NCBI GenBank assembly: GCA_023630585.1
Contig: CM042552.1
Location: 16,176,269 to 16,240,268 of the forward strand
Length of the DNA: 64,000 nucleotides
From: Cranoglanis bouderius
Taxonomy: Eukaryota > Chordata > Actinopteri > Siluriformes > Cranoglanididae
Reading direction: 5' to 3'
Shown: positions 53,578-64,000 of the stretch, in pieces
Layout: every line of letters starts with the position of its first letter
Position numbering within the stretch: the stretch's first letter is position 1
The notes under the pieces: model-generated
The model's database searches: none
What the model was told of the DNA's origin: nothing
Seen by the model: only the letters and a program-made list of their open reading frames with translations
Position numbers and translations under genes: made by a program

Positions 53578-54239
53578 TACTTTGTGTTTGTAGGGGTTTT
53601 AAATGTTTTATGTGTGTGAAAAGCTTTTTCGCTTTTAGTTTTCAATACTGCATGTTGTTTTGTTGTATATTATTCTTAAAAGGAAAAAAAAATCAGATCA
53701 AAATTTGATCTGAAGCAGTTCCTCTAATCAGAATATATGCTTCTCTTATACATTGTGATTGTTTTATTGTATTTTCAAATTGTTGCTGGAAATTTGGTTC
53801 ACCCCAAACTGAAATAAGAGCCAGCATCTTTTCTCAACTCCGGTGCCAATGGGACTGCTTGGACACCATTTTGTGAATTGGTGATCATATGACCACGTGA
53901 CACAAACATCCGGGTTTGTAGAAAATGCAACCTGCTAAAAACTCACTCTTCCTGTGGTAATTTTATTGCTGTCCAGTATATTTAGCATTGAGGAGACGTA
54001 TAAAAATTTATTACCGACGTCCCAGGATAAAATAATACAATTTGAATAGGACTTTAGACTCTCTTAAAGGATTTCAGATTATTTGAGGTTCCTCTCTAAT
54101 TATGTGACAGTTGAGACCGGTTCCAAACATGACTCAAAAAACAGTGATATTTAGCACTATGGTGATCCTTATTTGTGAGATTGTTTATTATATTTGGCCA
54201 GGAGAAGATATTTCTTCATCATTTCGACCCTTAACTGGG
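53578..54239. other. dmd intron 55, unassigned
   Basis: No exon 56 or element recognised. Confidence 0.5.
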
Positions 54240-54995
54240 ACACCCTCCAGTTGGCGGGTCAGTCATAATGGCCAACTGCCAACAGAGGCTCGTTCTGTTG
54301 CTTCTCCAAAACTGTGAGCTGCGGTTTTCCTCTTCTTCTCTGCTATTCCCATAGCTGTGAACAGCTTCCACAGAGACTGTGCCAGAAATCCTCTGCATCC
54401 CACCTCAATTGGAAATAGACAGGCCTGTCACCCCTTGTCCCGACATTCTTGGAGCACTTCAGGGTGCTTTGTGGCTTTCCTTTCATTGGCCTGGTCACAC
54501 CCTTCCTCCCATGAGATGGTATGTTCTAGCAGGAGTCTGGTCTCTTCTTTGCCTCCTCTGACTGGATGACCATGTCCATCCTCAGGGATTTTGGACAACC
54601 AGGGGAAACTGTAGCTTTCTGCCCAGGTCTGCCCTCATATCCCATGTTTGCACCTTCCAAAGTTATTTCTGGTCTTTTTTGAGGCTGATTGCTTTCCCCC
54701 TAGCAATCTAATCTAATAGAACCCCTCTGCTTCTTTATCTAATCGAATGAACCGGATCAGTGGTGCTGGTTTCCCATGGACCTGGCGTTTCTAGTACCTT
54801 TTCTGGTCCAAGATGTTTGTTAGTGCCATGAGGGTTTTGTCAAGCCACCACCTGTTTTTCCCTTGGGCTACAGCAGTCTTGCACCCTGCCAGGATGTGCA
54901 CCAAGGTGCCTCCCTCTCCACAAAGCTTACACAGTGGGTCCTCCCTCATCCTCCACCTGTGCTGGTTTATCTGTCATGGTAGGGTGTCCTACACA
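54240..54995 (-). mobile_element. C-terminal remnant of a retroelement polyprotein
   Basis: On the minus strand: HRWRMREDPLCKLCGEGGTL with VHILAGCKTAVAQGKNRWW (a CxxC-H-C zinc knuckle, near 54955-54850), later LLEHTISWEEGCDQANERKA and PIEVGCRGFLAQSLWKLFTA (near 54530-54345). These blocks occur in reverse-transcriptase-associated proteins of fish and invertebrates; the ELTVPWE-like motif recalls a PD-(D/E)XK nuclease. Stops interrupt the frame and no RT core is present. Confidence 0.6.
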
Positions 54996-55191
54996 AATCA
55001 GTGCAGAAAGGAAATCCAGAATTCAAGCACAAAGATAAGGAATTTGAACAACCCTCATGATTTCCCATTTGTGGAAAAAGATGCACACATCTTAATTTGT
55101 TTTGACTTCACAATTTTTGTTTGAATAATGTAGATGTGTATTTGTAAGGACAGTTCTACAGTGGTGCTTAAAAGTTAGAATATTTTTTATA

Positions 55192-55540
55192 CAGTATCTC
55201 ACAAAAGTGAGTACACCCCTCACATTTTTGTAAATATTTTATTATATCTTTTCATGGGACAACACTGAAGAAATGACACTTTGCTACAATGTAAAGTAGT
55301 GAGTGTACAGCTTGTATAACAGTGTAAATTTGCTGTCCCCTCAAAATAACTCAACACACAGCCATTAATGTCTAAACCGCTGGCACAAAAGTGAGTACAC
55401 CCCTAAGTGAAAATGTCCAGATTGGGCCCAAAGTGTCAATATTTTGTGTGGCCACCATTATTTTCCAGCACTGCCTTAACCCTGTTGGGCATGGAGTTCA
55501 CCAGAGCTTCACAGGTTGCCACTGGAGTCCATGACCATGA
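55192..55540 (-). mobile_element. Tc1-like end fragment (CAGTATCTCACAAAAGTGAG)
   Basis: The terminal repeat appears after TA 55190-55191, and its inner copy AAAAGTGAGTACACCCCTAA lies near 55390. Minus-strand transposase C-terminus follows and is cut near 55540. This terminus is shared, as I recall, by elements of many fish, frogs and lampreys. Confidence 0.72.
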
Positions 55541-56079
55541 CACCCCCACTTTCCGTGACAGCGGGAAAACTGAAGACTAAACAATGCCACGCAACGCAAT
55601 GTTTATAAGAAACCTCATGATCGATTATTTTATTGTTGATTTCATCAAGGACAGTAGCACAAATTCCAGGCAAGTTCAGTATTTTTTTTGTTTTGTTTTA
55701 AGTCTTGCTGGGGAGTTTATTTTGATAATTAGATACCACACTAGCCAGCAGCACTAGCTTCCTAATTCCTAACATTAAGAGGCAAGCACTAAAGGATAGG
55801 TTTGGGTTTTGCTTTATTCCAGTCATGTCATTGTCGAACAAGGAAGCTTATATTTTAACCTTGATCCATCCTGTGTACTTGTATTGAGCTGTATGTAGTC
55901 AGTCATGCATTTTTCAATGTTTATTAAATTTTGTGAAACAACTTTGCTGAAGCATTGTATGTTTTCTTGCAGTCTGAAAATGTATTGTAATATTTTACAA
56001 TATTAAGCCTTAAAGGTCAAATAGTCAACATTTTAATTGATGGGGTCTTAATTACAACAATAAATATTAGCATATTATT
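55541..56079. other. dmd intron 55, unassigned
   Basis: AT-rich sequence with no recognisable repeat or exon. Confidence 0.5.
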
Positions 56080-57324
56080 TCAGCCATACTGATCTCTAGA
56101 GAGAAAGCCATTTTACTTGTCCCACTTTCTGTGGAATAAAATCTGGTTGTGCCACCTTTAGCAACAATAACTTTAGCAGCAATAACTGTTGAGATCAGTC
56201 TTTCACTTACTTACTCCTATGCTTTGGATCATTGTCTTGCTGCATAATCCAGTTGTGCTTGAGTTTCAACTTACGGACTGAAGGCCGGACAGTCTCCTTT
56301 AGGATTTTCTGGTAGAGAGCAGAATTCATGTTTCCCTCAATTACTGCAAGTTGCCCAGACCCTGAAGCAGCAAAGCATCCCCACACCAACACACTTCCAC
56401 CACCATGCTTGCCCGTAGGTATGATGTTCTTTTTGTGGAATTCTGTGTTTGGTTAATGTCAGATGTAACAGGACCCCTGTCTTCCAAGCAGTTCTACTTT
56501 CGACTCATCAATCCATAAAACATTCTTCCAAAAGGTTTGATGATCATCAAGGTGTATTTTGGCAAAATTCAGATGAGCCTTAATGTTCTTCTGTGTTAGC
56601 AGTGGTTTTCGCCTCGCCACTCTTCCATGGATGCCATTTTTGCCCAGTGTCTTTCTGATAGTGGAGTCATGAACAGTGAACTTTATTGATGAAAGAGAGG
56701 GCTGTAGGTCCTTTGATGTTGTCCTTGCCTCTTTTATGACTTCCTGGATGAGTTGTTGCTGTGCTCTTGGAGGAATTTTGGAAGGTTGGCCACTTCTGGC
56801 AAGGTTACTTGGTTACTACTGTGCTGAGTTTTTCCATTTGGAGATAATGGCTCTCACTGTGGTTCTTTGGAGCCTTTGAAATAGCTTTGTAACCCTTCCC
56901 AGACTGATGTATTTCCATGACATTCTTCCTCATAATTTCTGGAATTTCTTTCAATTTTGGCATAATGTGTTATTGGGTAAGACCTTTTAACCAACCAAAG
57001 TTCTATTTAAGTGTTGATTTGATTTAACAGGGTTTTCAGTAATCAGGCCTGGTTGCGTCTAGTCTAGCTGAACCCCACTGTGAATGCAGTTTCGTAAATT
57101 TGGGGAATTAGTAACTACTGGGGCAAATACATTTTCACACAGGCCCAGTTGTTATTGGATAACTTTTTTGCTTCAATAAATAACATTATCATTTAAAAAT
57201 TGTATTTTGTGATTACTCAGGTTGCCTTTGTTTTATCTTAGATTTTGTTTTAATTTCTGAAACAATTTAGTATGACAGATACACAAAAAAGAGAAGAAAT
57301 CGGGATGCTTTTTCACAGCACTGT
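56080..57324 (-). mobile_element. Tc1-like element, degraded (TTTTTCACAGCACTG right end)
   Basis: The minus strand carries the end CAGTGCTGTGAAAAAGCATC at 57324, helix-turn-helix scraps near 56950-56700 and a piece with LVWGCFAASGSGQLAVIEGN and MQQDNDPKHRSK (56392-56207), which holds the second catalytic Asp. The Glu part is missing. TA follows at 57325-57326. Confidence 0.72.
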
Positions 57325-58134
57325 ATGCTTTTTTTTTTTTTTTTTAGATCGTTGGTATTTCAGTCATACTGTAATCCCCTTTATTTCTTTATAATTATAA
57401 ATAAATTATAATAATTACACATTTTCTTCCTTTTTTGGAGAAAGTCTTCATTCTCACTGCGTTTAAGTCATAACTGAGTATAAGGACAGTGTTTGGGTAT
57501 GGGGTGCCAAATGAAAAAAAGTTTTGGTATTTTTTTTTAACATTTAAGGCTATTCTGACACATTAAGATAGCGACTCATGTGAACATAACTGTTAAGTTT
57601 TACAACTTTTTTATATATCAATTATTACATATAAATGTGATTATAAAATGTAAATGTTAAATATAAATATAAATCTTAAATGTAGAACTTAAATATTTTG
57701 TTCATTTATGATGTGGTCACAAATGTAGTAATGGCATTGCATTCCCAAACGTGCATCCTGATCCTGAGCATCCATCCATAACAGAAATGGTTCTGTAAAT
57801 TGTAGATAGGACTACACAGTCTGCAGTTAAACCCCTTTTGCCATAGCACATGATTTCAGAAATTGATTTGATTTATTTCCAATTATTTGCTTTAAAACAA
57901 GATATTGGTGACCTCAGACTTTTTTTTTTAATCAGCACAAAATAAAACAACCCGTGGACTTCATTTCACTTATTTCACATCCTCAACCTTGTTTCAAAAC
58001 TAGAACAGTGTGGTGTAAAACTGGCAACTCTGCACTGTGTTTTCTTAATGATGGATACTCCGTGAGGGCAGGGGCAGTTAGCATATGACTGAAACAGTTC
58101 TACATTTAACATTTACATTTAGATTAAATATTTA
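57325..58134. other. dmd intron 55, unassigned
   Basis: A poly-T run near 57332-57346 and AT-rich sequence; nothing further recognised. Confidence 0.5.
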
Positions 58135-58352
58135 CAGTTGCAATCAAGGTTATTCAACCCCCATTGCAAATCAGGTTTACTGTCAAAATTTACATACTTT
58201 CAGCTTTTTGCAATGAACAAATCAAACAAAAGCAATTGAAATAGTTCAACACAACAAATGCTTTAAGTGGTTTCCCCAAATTCAACTGAAAATGCAACTT
58301 ATAATGACTTCTGCAGTTTCAAAATTATTCAACCCCTTCATGGCAAACATCT

Positions 58353-58907
58353 TTAGTACTTAGTAGAGCACCTTTTTGCTGTTATGACCTGCTGCAAATG
58401 AAATGCATAGCCAGAAACCAGCTTCTGGCAGCGTTCCTGAGGAATCTTAGCCAATTCCTCATGAGCAATGGCCTCCACTTCAGTAATATTCTTGGGTTTG
58501 TGTGCTGCAACCACCTTTTTCAAATCCCACCAGATATTTTCTATGGGGTTCAAGTCAGGTGACTGTGATGGCCACTGTAGAATCTTCCAGGACTTCTTCT
58601 GCAACCAAGCCTTGGTGGAATTTGAGGTATGCTTGGGATCATTGTCCTGTTGGAGGGTCCAATGATGCCCAAGCTTCAGCTTCCTCACAGACGGCATGAC
58701 GTTTTCTCCTAGGATTTCCTGATATTTCAATGAATCCATCTTGCCTTCCACACACTGCAGGTTTCCAGTTGCAGAGGATGCAAAGCAGCCCAGAGCATCA
58801 CCGAGCCACCACCATGCTTGACTGTGGACAGAGTGTTCTTTCTTCATTCTTCTTTCTCCAGACATACCGCTGATCCATCGTGCCGAAAAGTTCCAGTTTT
58901 GTTTCAT
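58353..58907 (-). pseudogene. Tc1-like transposase, C-terminal two-thirds
   Basis: 184-codon open stretch; from about residue 60 it is the DDE core, with second Asp and Glu in place. The first Asp sits in another frame just upstream. The protein is cut off from its DNA-binding half by the 1.56-kb insertion. Confidence 0.75.
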
Positions 58908-58998
58908 CGCTCCACAGAAGAGAATCCCAAAACTTCTGTGGCTTATTTATATGATTTTGAGCTGACTTTTCTTGTGCTTTTGGTTCAGTAGTGGTGTA

Positions 58999-60554
58999 CA
59001 GTGAGGGAAAAAATTTTTTGATCCCCTGCTGATTTTGTACATTTGCCCACTGACAAAGAAATGATCAGCCTATAATTTTAATGGTAGGTGTATTTTAACA
59101 GTGAGAGACAGAATAACAAAAAAATCCAGAAAAATGCATTTCAAAAAAGTTATGAATTGATTTGCATTTTAATGAGTGAAATAAGTATTTGACCCCTTCG
59201 ACTTAGTACTTGGTGGCAAAACCCTTGTTGGCAATCACAGAGGTCAGATGTTTCTTGTAGTTGGCCACCAGGTTTGCACACATCTCAGGAGGGATTTTGT
59301 CCCACTCCTCTTTGCAGATCCTCTTCAAGTCATTAAGGTCTTGAGGCTGACGTTTGGCAACTCAAATCTTCAGCTCCCTCTACAGATTTTCTATGGGATT
59401 AAGGTCTGGAGACTGGCTAGGCCACTCCAGGACCTTAATGCGCTTCTTCTTGAGCCACTCCTTTGTTGCCTTGGCTGTGTGTTTTGGGTCATTGTCATGC
59501 TGGAATACCCATCCACGACCCATTTTCAATGCCCTGGCTGAGGGAAGGAGGTTCTCACCCAAGATTTGACGGTACATGGCCCCGTCCATCGTCCCTTTGA
59601 TGCGGTGCAGTTGTCCTGTCCCCTTAGCAGAAAAACACCCCCAAAGCATAATGTTTCCACCTCCATGTTTGACAGTGGGGATGGTGTTCTTGGGGTCATA
59701 GGCAGCATTCCTCCTCCTCCAAACACAGCAAGTTGAGTTGATGCCAAAGAGCTCGATTTTGGTCTCATCTGACCACAACACTTTCACCCAGTTCTCCTCT
59801 GAATCATTCAGATGTTCATTGTCAAACTTCAGACGGGCCTGTACATGTACTTTCTTGTGCAACGGGACCTTGCGGGCGCTGCAGGATTTCAGTCCTTCAC
59901 GGCGTAGTGTGTTACCAATTATTTTCTTGGTGACTATGATCCCAGCTGCCTTGAGATCATTAACAAGATCCTCCCGTGAAGTTCTGGGCTGATTCCTCAC
60001 CGTTTTCATGAAAACTTGAGCTCATGCATGAAGCCCCAGACTGAGGGAGACTGACAGTTATTTTGTGTTTCTTCCATTTGCAAATAATCGCACCAACTGT
60101 TGTCACCTTCTCACCAAGCTGTTTGGCGATGGTCTTGTAGCCCATTGCAGCCTTGTGTAAGTCCACAATCTTGTCCCTGACATCCTTGGACAGCTCTTTT
60201 GGTCTTGGCCATGGTGGAGAGTTTGGAATCTGATTGATTGATTGCTTCTGTTGACAGGTGTCTTTTACACAGGTAACAAGCTGAGATTAGGAGCACTCCC
60301 TTTAAGAGAGTGCTCCTAATCTCAGCTCGTTACCTGTGTAAAAGACACCTGGGAGCCAGAAATATTGTTGATTGATAGGGGATCAAATGCTTATTTCACT
60401 CATTAAAATGCATTTTAATTCTGGAATTTTTGTTGTTCTTCTGTCTCTCACTGTTAAAATACACCTACCATTAAAATTATAGACTGATCATTTCTTTGTC
60501 AGTGGGCAAACGTACAAAATCAGCAGGGGAATCAAATAATGTTTTCCCTCACTG
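58999..60554 (-). mobile_element. Passport-type Tc1-like element, 1.56 kb, nested
   Basis: The TA at 58997-58998 and 60555-60556 duplicates one site of the outer element. Both inverted repeats are present. The minus-strand transposase start at 60210 is followed by a one-base insertion in the lysine-rich start. From 60009 to 59380 a 209-residue stretch has all three acidic residues ([28 protein letters not shown]), then a stop replaces the Trp after ENL. It is one of the youngest-looking copies here. Confidence 0.88.
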
Positions 60555-61199
60555 TACGTCTTGCCATTTCTGGCATGGAAACCTTCTGCGTTTAGTACGT
60601 GCCATACTGTGGTCACTGAAACCTCAGTATCTGTTGCCACCATGTCTTGCTGCAGGTCTTTTGCAGTCACTCGAGGGTTTTTCACAACCTGCCTTCTCAG
60701 AAATCTGGTTGCAGCCATTGATAGCTTCCTTTTTCTGCCCCGTCCAGGTATTTCATGTATTTTCTGCCCCTTGCCAGTTCAGGTATATCGTGTTCCAGCT
60801 CAAGCACACCTGGTGAAACTAAAGAAGCCCTTGATTAGTTGTATCAAGTGTGCTTGAGACAACACCTGTTTTGCATATTTGTGCTGTTGTGAAGATTTTG
60901 CATTTATATTGAATATTTATTTAACATTGTTATATTCACATTTATATTTATATTTAAAATTTACACTGGAATTTAAAAGTGTTATGACACGTCACTGTCT
61001 AAATGTATCAAAATGGCCTCAAATGTTCGGAAAAAGTCAGTGAAGGAAAAAACAGGGTTTAACATTCTATATTTGGCACCCCATATTTGAGAATGGAAGT
61101 GCTGTATTTCAAGTAGGAATGAGAGTCTGTAAGTTTATAATGGACGACACATCTGAAAACTTTATGGTAGAGCCTAGGAGTGCAAAACTCCATGTATGT

Positions 61200-61820
61200 T
61201 CTAGGGCTGGGTGAATAAGCCATCAGTGGAGGTTGTTGGTGTTGTCACTGACTGTTTTCTTTTTTTTTCTTTTTTCCCCCAAAAGCTCTCACAATGTTTC
61301 TGTCATCAACTGCTGTTTTTTTTTTCCTTGGCTGATCTGTTCCATGGCTGGTTGCTCAGTACACCAGTGATTTCTTTCTTTTTCAGGACATTCCAAATTG
61401 TTGTATTTGCTATGCCCAATGCTTGTGCAATGCCGTTGATAGACTTTCTCTCTTTTCTCAGTTTCAAAATGACTTGCTTTTCTCCCATAGACAGCTCTCT
61501 GGTCTTCATGTTGATCTTTTTTAACAACAAATACAGTCATCAAAGGTAAAACCTAGGACTCAAATCCAGAGCTATTAATTATTTAAACAATCCATCTAAC
61601 AGGGCACACCTGGGCAACAAGAAGCACCTATTCAGTCATATGTTCCAGTATTTTTGATCACTTTTAAAATGGGTGGGTTCAAACAAAAGATGCCAAGAGG
61701 AAATGAAAGCTGAACTTCTGATCTGTCGTCTCATATTCACCTACTGATCTCAAACTCAAATGTCATCAGTGTACAACAAAAGAATCGGCCTTGCTGTTCC
61801 ACTACTTTTGGAGGGGACTG
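61200..61820 (-). mobile_element. Tc1-like element, 5' half (CAGTCCCCTCCAAAAGTAG end)
   Basis: The right repeat ends GGAGGGGACTG before TA 61821-61822. The minus-strand transposase start near 61508 reads MKTRELSMGEKQVILKLRKE and continues with SINGIAQALGIANTTIWNVL (helix-turn-helix). The catalytic half is absent. Same family as 12555 and 38034. Confidence 0.75.
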
Positions 61821-61822
61821 TA

Positions 61823-62399
61823 TACTGGCATATGTAAGGAAATAGTAGTGTGCAAAAGAAAATTACATAACGCCCATACATAAGACATGCTGGTATAGTG
61901 CAGAGAGGGGAGGGATGATTGTGAATTCTCCCCTTAAAGTGTAGTATGTGTTTAATGACCAGTAAATTGACATCACTTATAGAAGAGTGGAACTTGATCT
62001 ATTTACTGAGAGGACAGAAAACTCACTGTCCAATGTGGTTCATTGACACTGAGCAGATAGAAACACTTTAGCCCTGGATGCAGTGGCATAGATTGGCCAA
62101 ACAGGTGATTGTTCCACCTATTATTAATGTTAATGAAGGAGCCCTCCGTGCCCGCAATCCATTGACCTAGACCCGCAGTCCCAGATAAACTGGGACTCAC
62201 TGTGGTATAGCAGACCACACACTTTGAAAGAATCTCTTGTGAGAGTGTGGTCATATAAAACCCCACATAGTTACTAACCTGAGCTCAGGATTGAATCGGG
62301 GATCTTGGAGCTCAGAGATGGCAGGACTACATGCTACTACATGCTCCTACATTATACTCTGAATATGCAAATTAATCTGTGACTGATCTGTGACATGTG
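61823..62399. other. dmd intron 55, partly repeat-like
   Basis: AACCTGAGCTCAGGATTGAA near 62277 resembles a SINE-type phrase also seen near 26780 in inverse form. The rest is unassigned. Confidence 0.4.
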
Positions 62400-62615
62400 A
62401 AGGCCAATGTATGGTTACCCATACTTTGAATGTGTCCTCTGCATTTAACCCATCCAAGTTAGTACACACTAACGCAGCGGCCCCCGGGGAGCAGTTGAGG
62501 GTTAAGGGCCTTGCTCAAGTGCCCAACAGTGGCAGCTTGACGGTGCTGGGATTTGGACTCACGACCTTCCGATCAGTAGTCCAACTTCTTAACCACTGAG
62601 CTACCACTGCCCTTG
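62400..62615. repeat. Common interspersed fish repeat
   Basis: GTCCTCTGCATTTAACCCAT, GGGGAGCAGTTGAGGGTTAA, GCCTTGCTCAAGTGCCCAAC and AACCACTGAGCTACCACTGC are phrases of a repeat widespread in teleosts. I cannot name its class with certainty. Confidence 0.6.
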
Positions 62616-62846
62616 GGCAGGGCAGGTATTAAATCGATCTAAGCCTGTTTCCACCATTTGAGGACATAATAAATCATTGTTTTATTTTATTTTTTTATAG
62701 TTCCTCTAAACCCTGTTGGTATCTCAACATAGACTTTCTCAAAATTATGATTTACTATTACTGCAATGGAATTGGTGTAATACATATTTTCTACACATGT
62801 GCACTTCCAGTGCGGACAGCGTTTATACATAACTTTGTTTTATTTA

Positions 62847-64000
62847 CAGTGCCCTCCACTAATATTCGTGCCCTTGTTAAATATGAGCAAAGAAGGCTGT
62901 GAAAAATTGTCTTTATTGTTTAACCTTTTGATCTTTTGTTAAAAAAAAAAAAAAAAATCACAAAAATACTCTGCTCTCATGGATATCAAACAATTACAAA
63001 CAAAACACAGGTTTATCCCAAAAAAAAAACTTAGTTAAATATAGGTGTGCAACAATTATTGGCACCCTTTTAGTCAATACTTTGTGCTATCTCCCACTGC
63101 CAAAATAACAGCTCTGAGTCTTTTCCTATAATGCCTGATGAGGTTGGAGAATACACGGCAAGGGATCTGAGACCATTCCTCCATAAGGAATCTCTCCAGA
63201 TCCTTCAAATTTCGAGCACGATGCTGGTGGACTCTCCTCTTCAGTTCACCCCACAGGTTTTCTATGGGTTTCAAGTCAGGGGACTGGGATGGCCATGGCA
63301 GGACCTTGATTTTGTGGTCAGTAAACCATTTTTGTGTTGATTTTGATGTATGTTTTGGATCATTGTCCTGCTGCAAGATCCAGCCACAACCTATTTTAAG
63401 CTTCCTGGCAGAGGCAGTCAGGTTTTCATTTAATATCTGTTGATATTTGATAGAGTTCATGATGCCATGTATCATAACAAAATGTCCTCCGGCAGAAAAA
63501 CAGCCCCAAAACCCATTAAAGAGCCACCACCATATTTAACCACCAACCATATTTTCCATATGGCTACCTCTCTGCGTGCTCCAAAACCACCTCTGGTGTT
63601 TTGGTTTCATCTGACCATAGAACCTGATCCCATTTGACGTTCCAATAGTGTCTGGCAAACTGAAGGTGCTTGAGTTTGTTTTTGGATGAGAGTAGAGGTT
63701 TTTTTCTTGAAATCCTTCCAAACAACTTGTGGTTATGTAGGTGACTTCGGATTGTAGTGTTGGAGACTTTCTGACCCCAAGACGCAAGTAACTTCTGCAA
63801 TTCTCCAGCTGTGATCCTTGGATATTTTTTGGCCACTCGAACCATCCTCTTCATGGTGGAACTGGGCATTTTCAATTCTTGTGCTATTTTCTTATAGCCA
63901 CTTCTCATTTTGTGAAGCTCAATAACCTTTTGCCACACATCACAGCTATATTCCTTGGTCTTACCCATTGTTATGAATGACTAAGGGAATTTGGCCTATG
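62847..64000 (-). mobile_element. Tc1-like element (CAGTGCCCTCCACTAATATT end), running off the window
   Basis: TA at 62845-62846. The minus-strand transposase starts at 63968 (MGKTKEYSCDVWQKVIELHK). It shows [17 protein letters not shown] (first Asp) and, after a deletion, QQDNDPKHTSKSTQKWF and PDLKPIENLWGELKRR. All three catalytic residues are kept. Small deletions after the helix-turn-helix and after SDETK break the frame. The right repeat lies beyond the edge. Confidence 0.83.

Larger units (their letters stand above)
58135..60900 (-). mobile_element. Tc1-like element (CAGTTGCAATCAAGGTTATT end) split by a Passport copy
   Basis: It begins after TA 58133-58134. On the minus strand the N-terminal transposase part (MAATRFLRRQVVKNPRVTAK, 60718) lies beyond the inserted element. 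The part from the first Asp (LLWSDETKLELFG, near 58905) to the end (58353) lies before it. The C-terminal 184 residues are uninterrupted and keep QQDNDPKHTSNSTK and [14 protein letters not shown] frameshift lies near 58830. The right border is uncertain. Confidence 0.78.

Noticed and set aside
54357..54569. Plus-strand frame of 70 codons
   Set aside because: It overlaps the minus-strand retroelement C-terminus whose motifs are recognisable; the plus frame has none.
58353..60009. Functional transposase gene
   Set aside because: Open stretches of 184 and 209 codons belong to two different elements and each lacks its DNA-binding part in frame.
52022..64000. dmd exon 56
   Set aside because: No stretch resembling the expected EIEAHTDVYHNL-type repeat helix with splice sites was found; the interval is intron and transposons.

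Overview
This is a vertebrate, almost certainly teleost fish, chromosomal segment. The evidence is a GT-AG spliced gene orthologous to dystrophin and a very dense load of fish-type Tc1-like DNA transposons. There is also a 5S-rRNA-derived SINE, an L2-clade LINE, a hAT element, a Sleeping-Beauty-like element and small LTR retroelements. A catfish or other ostariophysan fits the Tc1 richness, but the species cannot be fixed from the sequence.

The only host gene I can support is dystrophin (dmd), + strand. Twenty-three consecutive coding exons run from 10418 to 52021. By reading frame, intron phase and length they correspond to human exons 33 to 55 (human lengths recalled, not looked up). Joined, they give 3324 nt, or 1108 codons with no stop, about 125 residues fewer than the same human exons. 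They encode spectrin-like repeats of the central rod and a shortened hinge 3. Exons 32 and 56 are not in the window, so both edges lie inside introns 32 and 55.

Layout: 1-9660 (intron 32) is a stack of nested transposons, including an L2 LINE inside a Tc1-like element, a 5S SINE inside another and Passport-type elements inside each other. 10418-20572 holds exons 33-42, with a small LTR retrotransposon in intron 33. Intron 42 (20573-25563) is packed with transposons. 25564-33385 holds exons 43-52, with a hAT element directly at the exon 48 donor and a GC splice donor after exon 45. Introns 52 and 54 (8.2 and 9.5 kb) and intron 55 (from 52022 to the window end) are again transposon beds, with a 94-bp palindrome and a 152-bp alternating purine-pyrimidine tract.

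None of the transposase reading frames I followed is open from end to end: all carry frameshifts, stops or internal deletions. No rRNA or tRNA gene, CRISPR array or bacterial-type operon was found. The points most worth a second look are a minus-strand LTR element primed by tRNA-Phe, a 68-bp fold-back derivative of its LTR with its own target duplication, the hAT target duplication that supplies the exon 48 splice donor, and the shortened rod and hinge 3.
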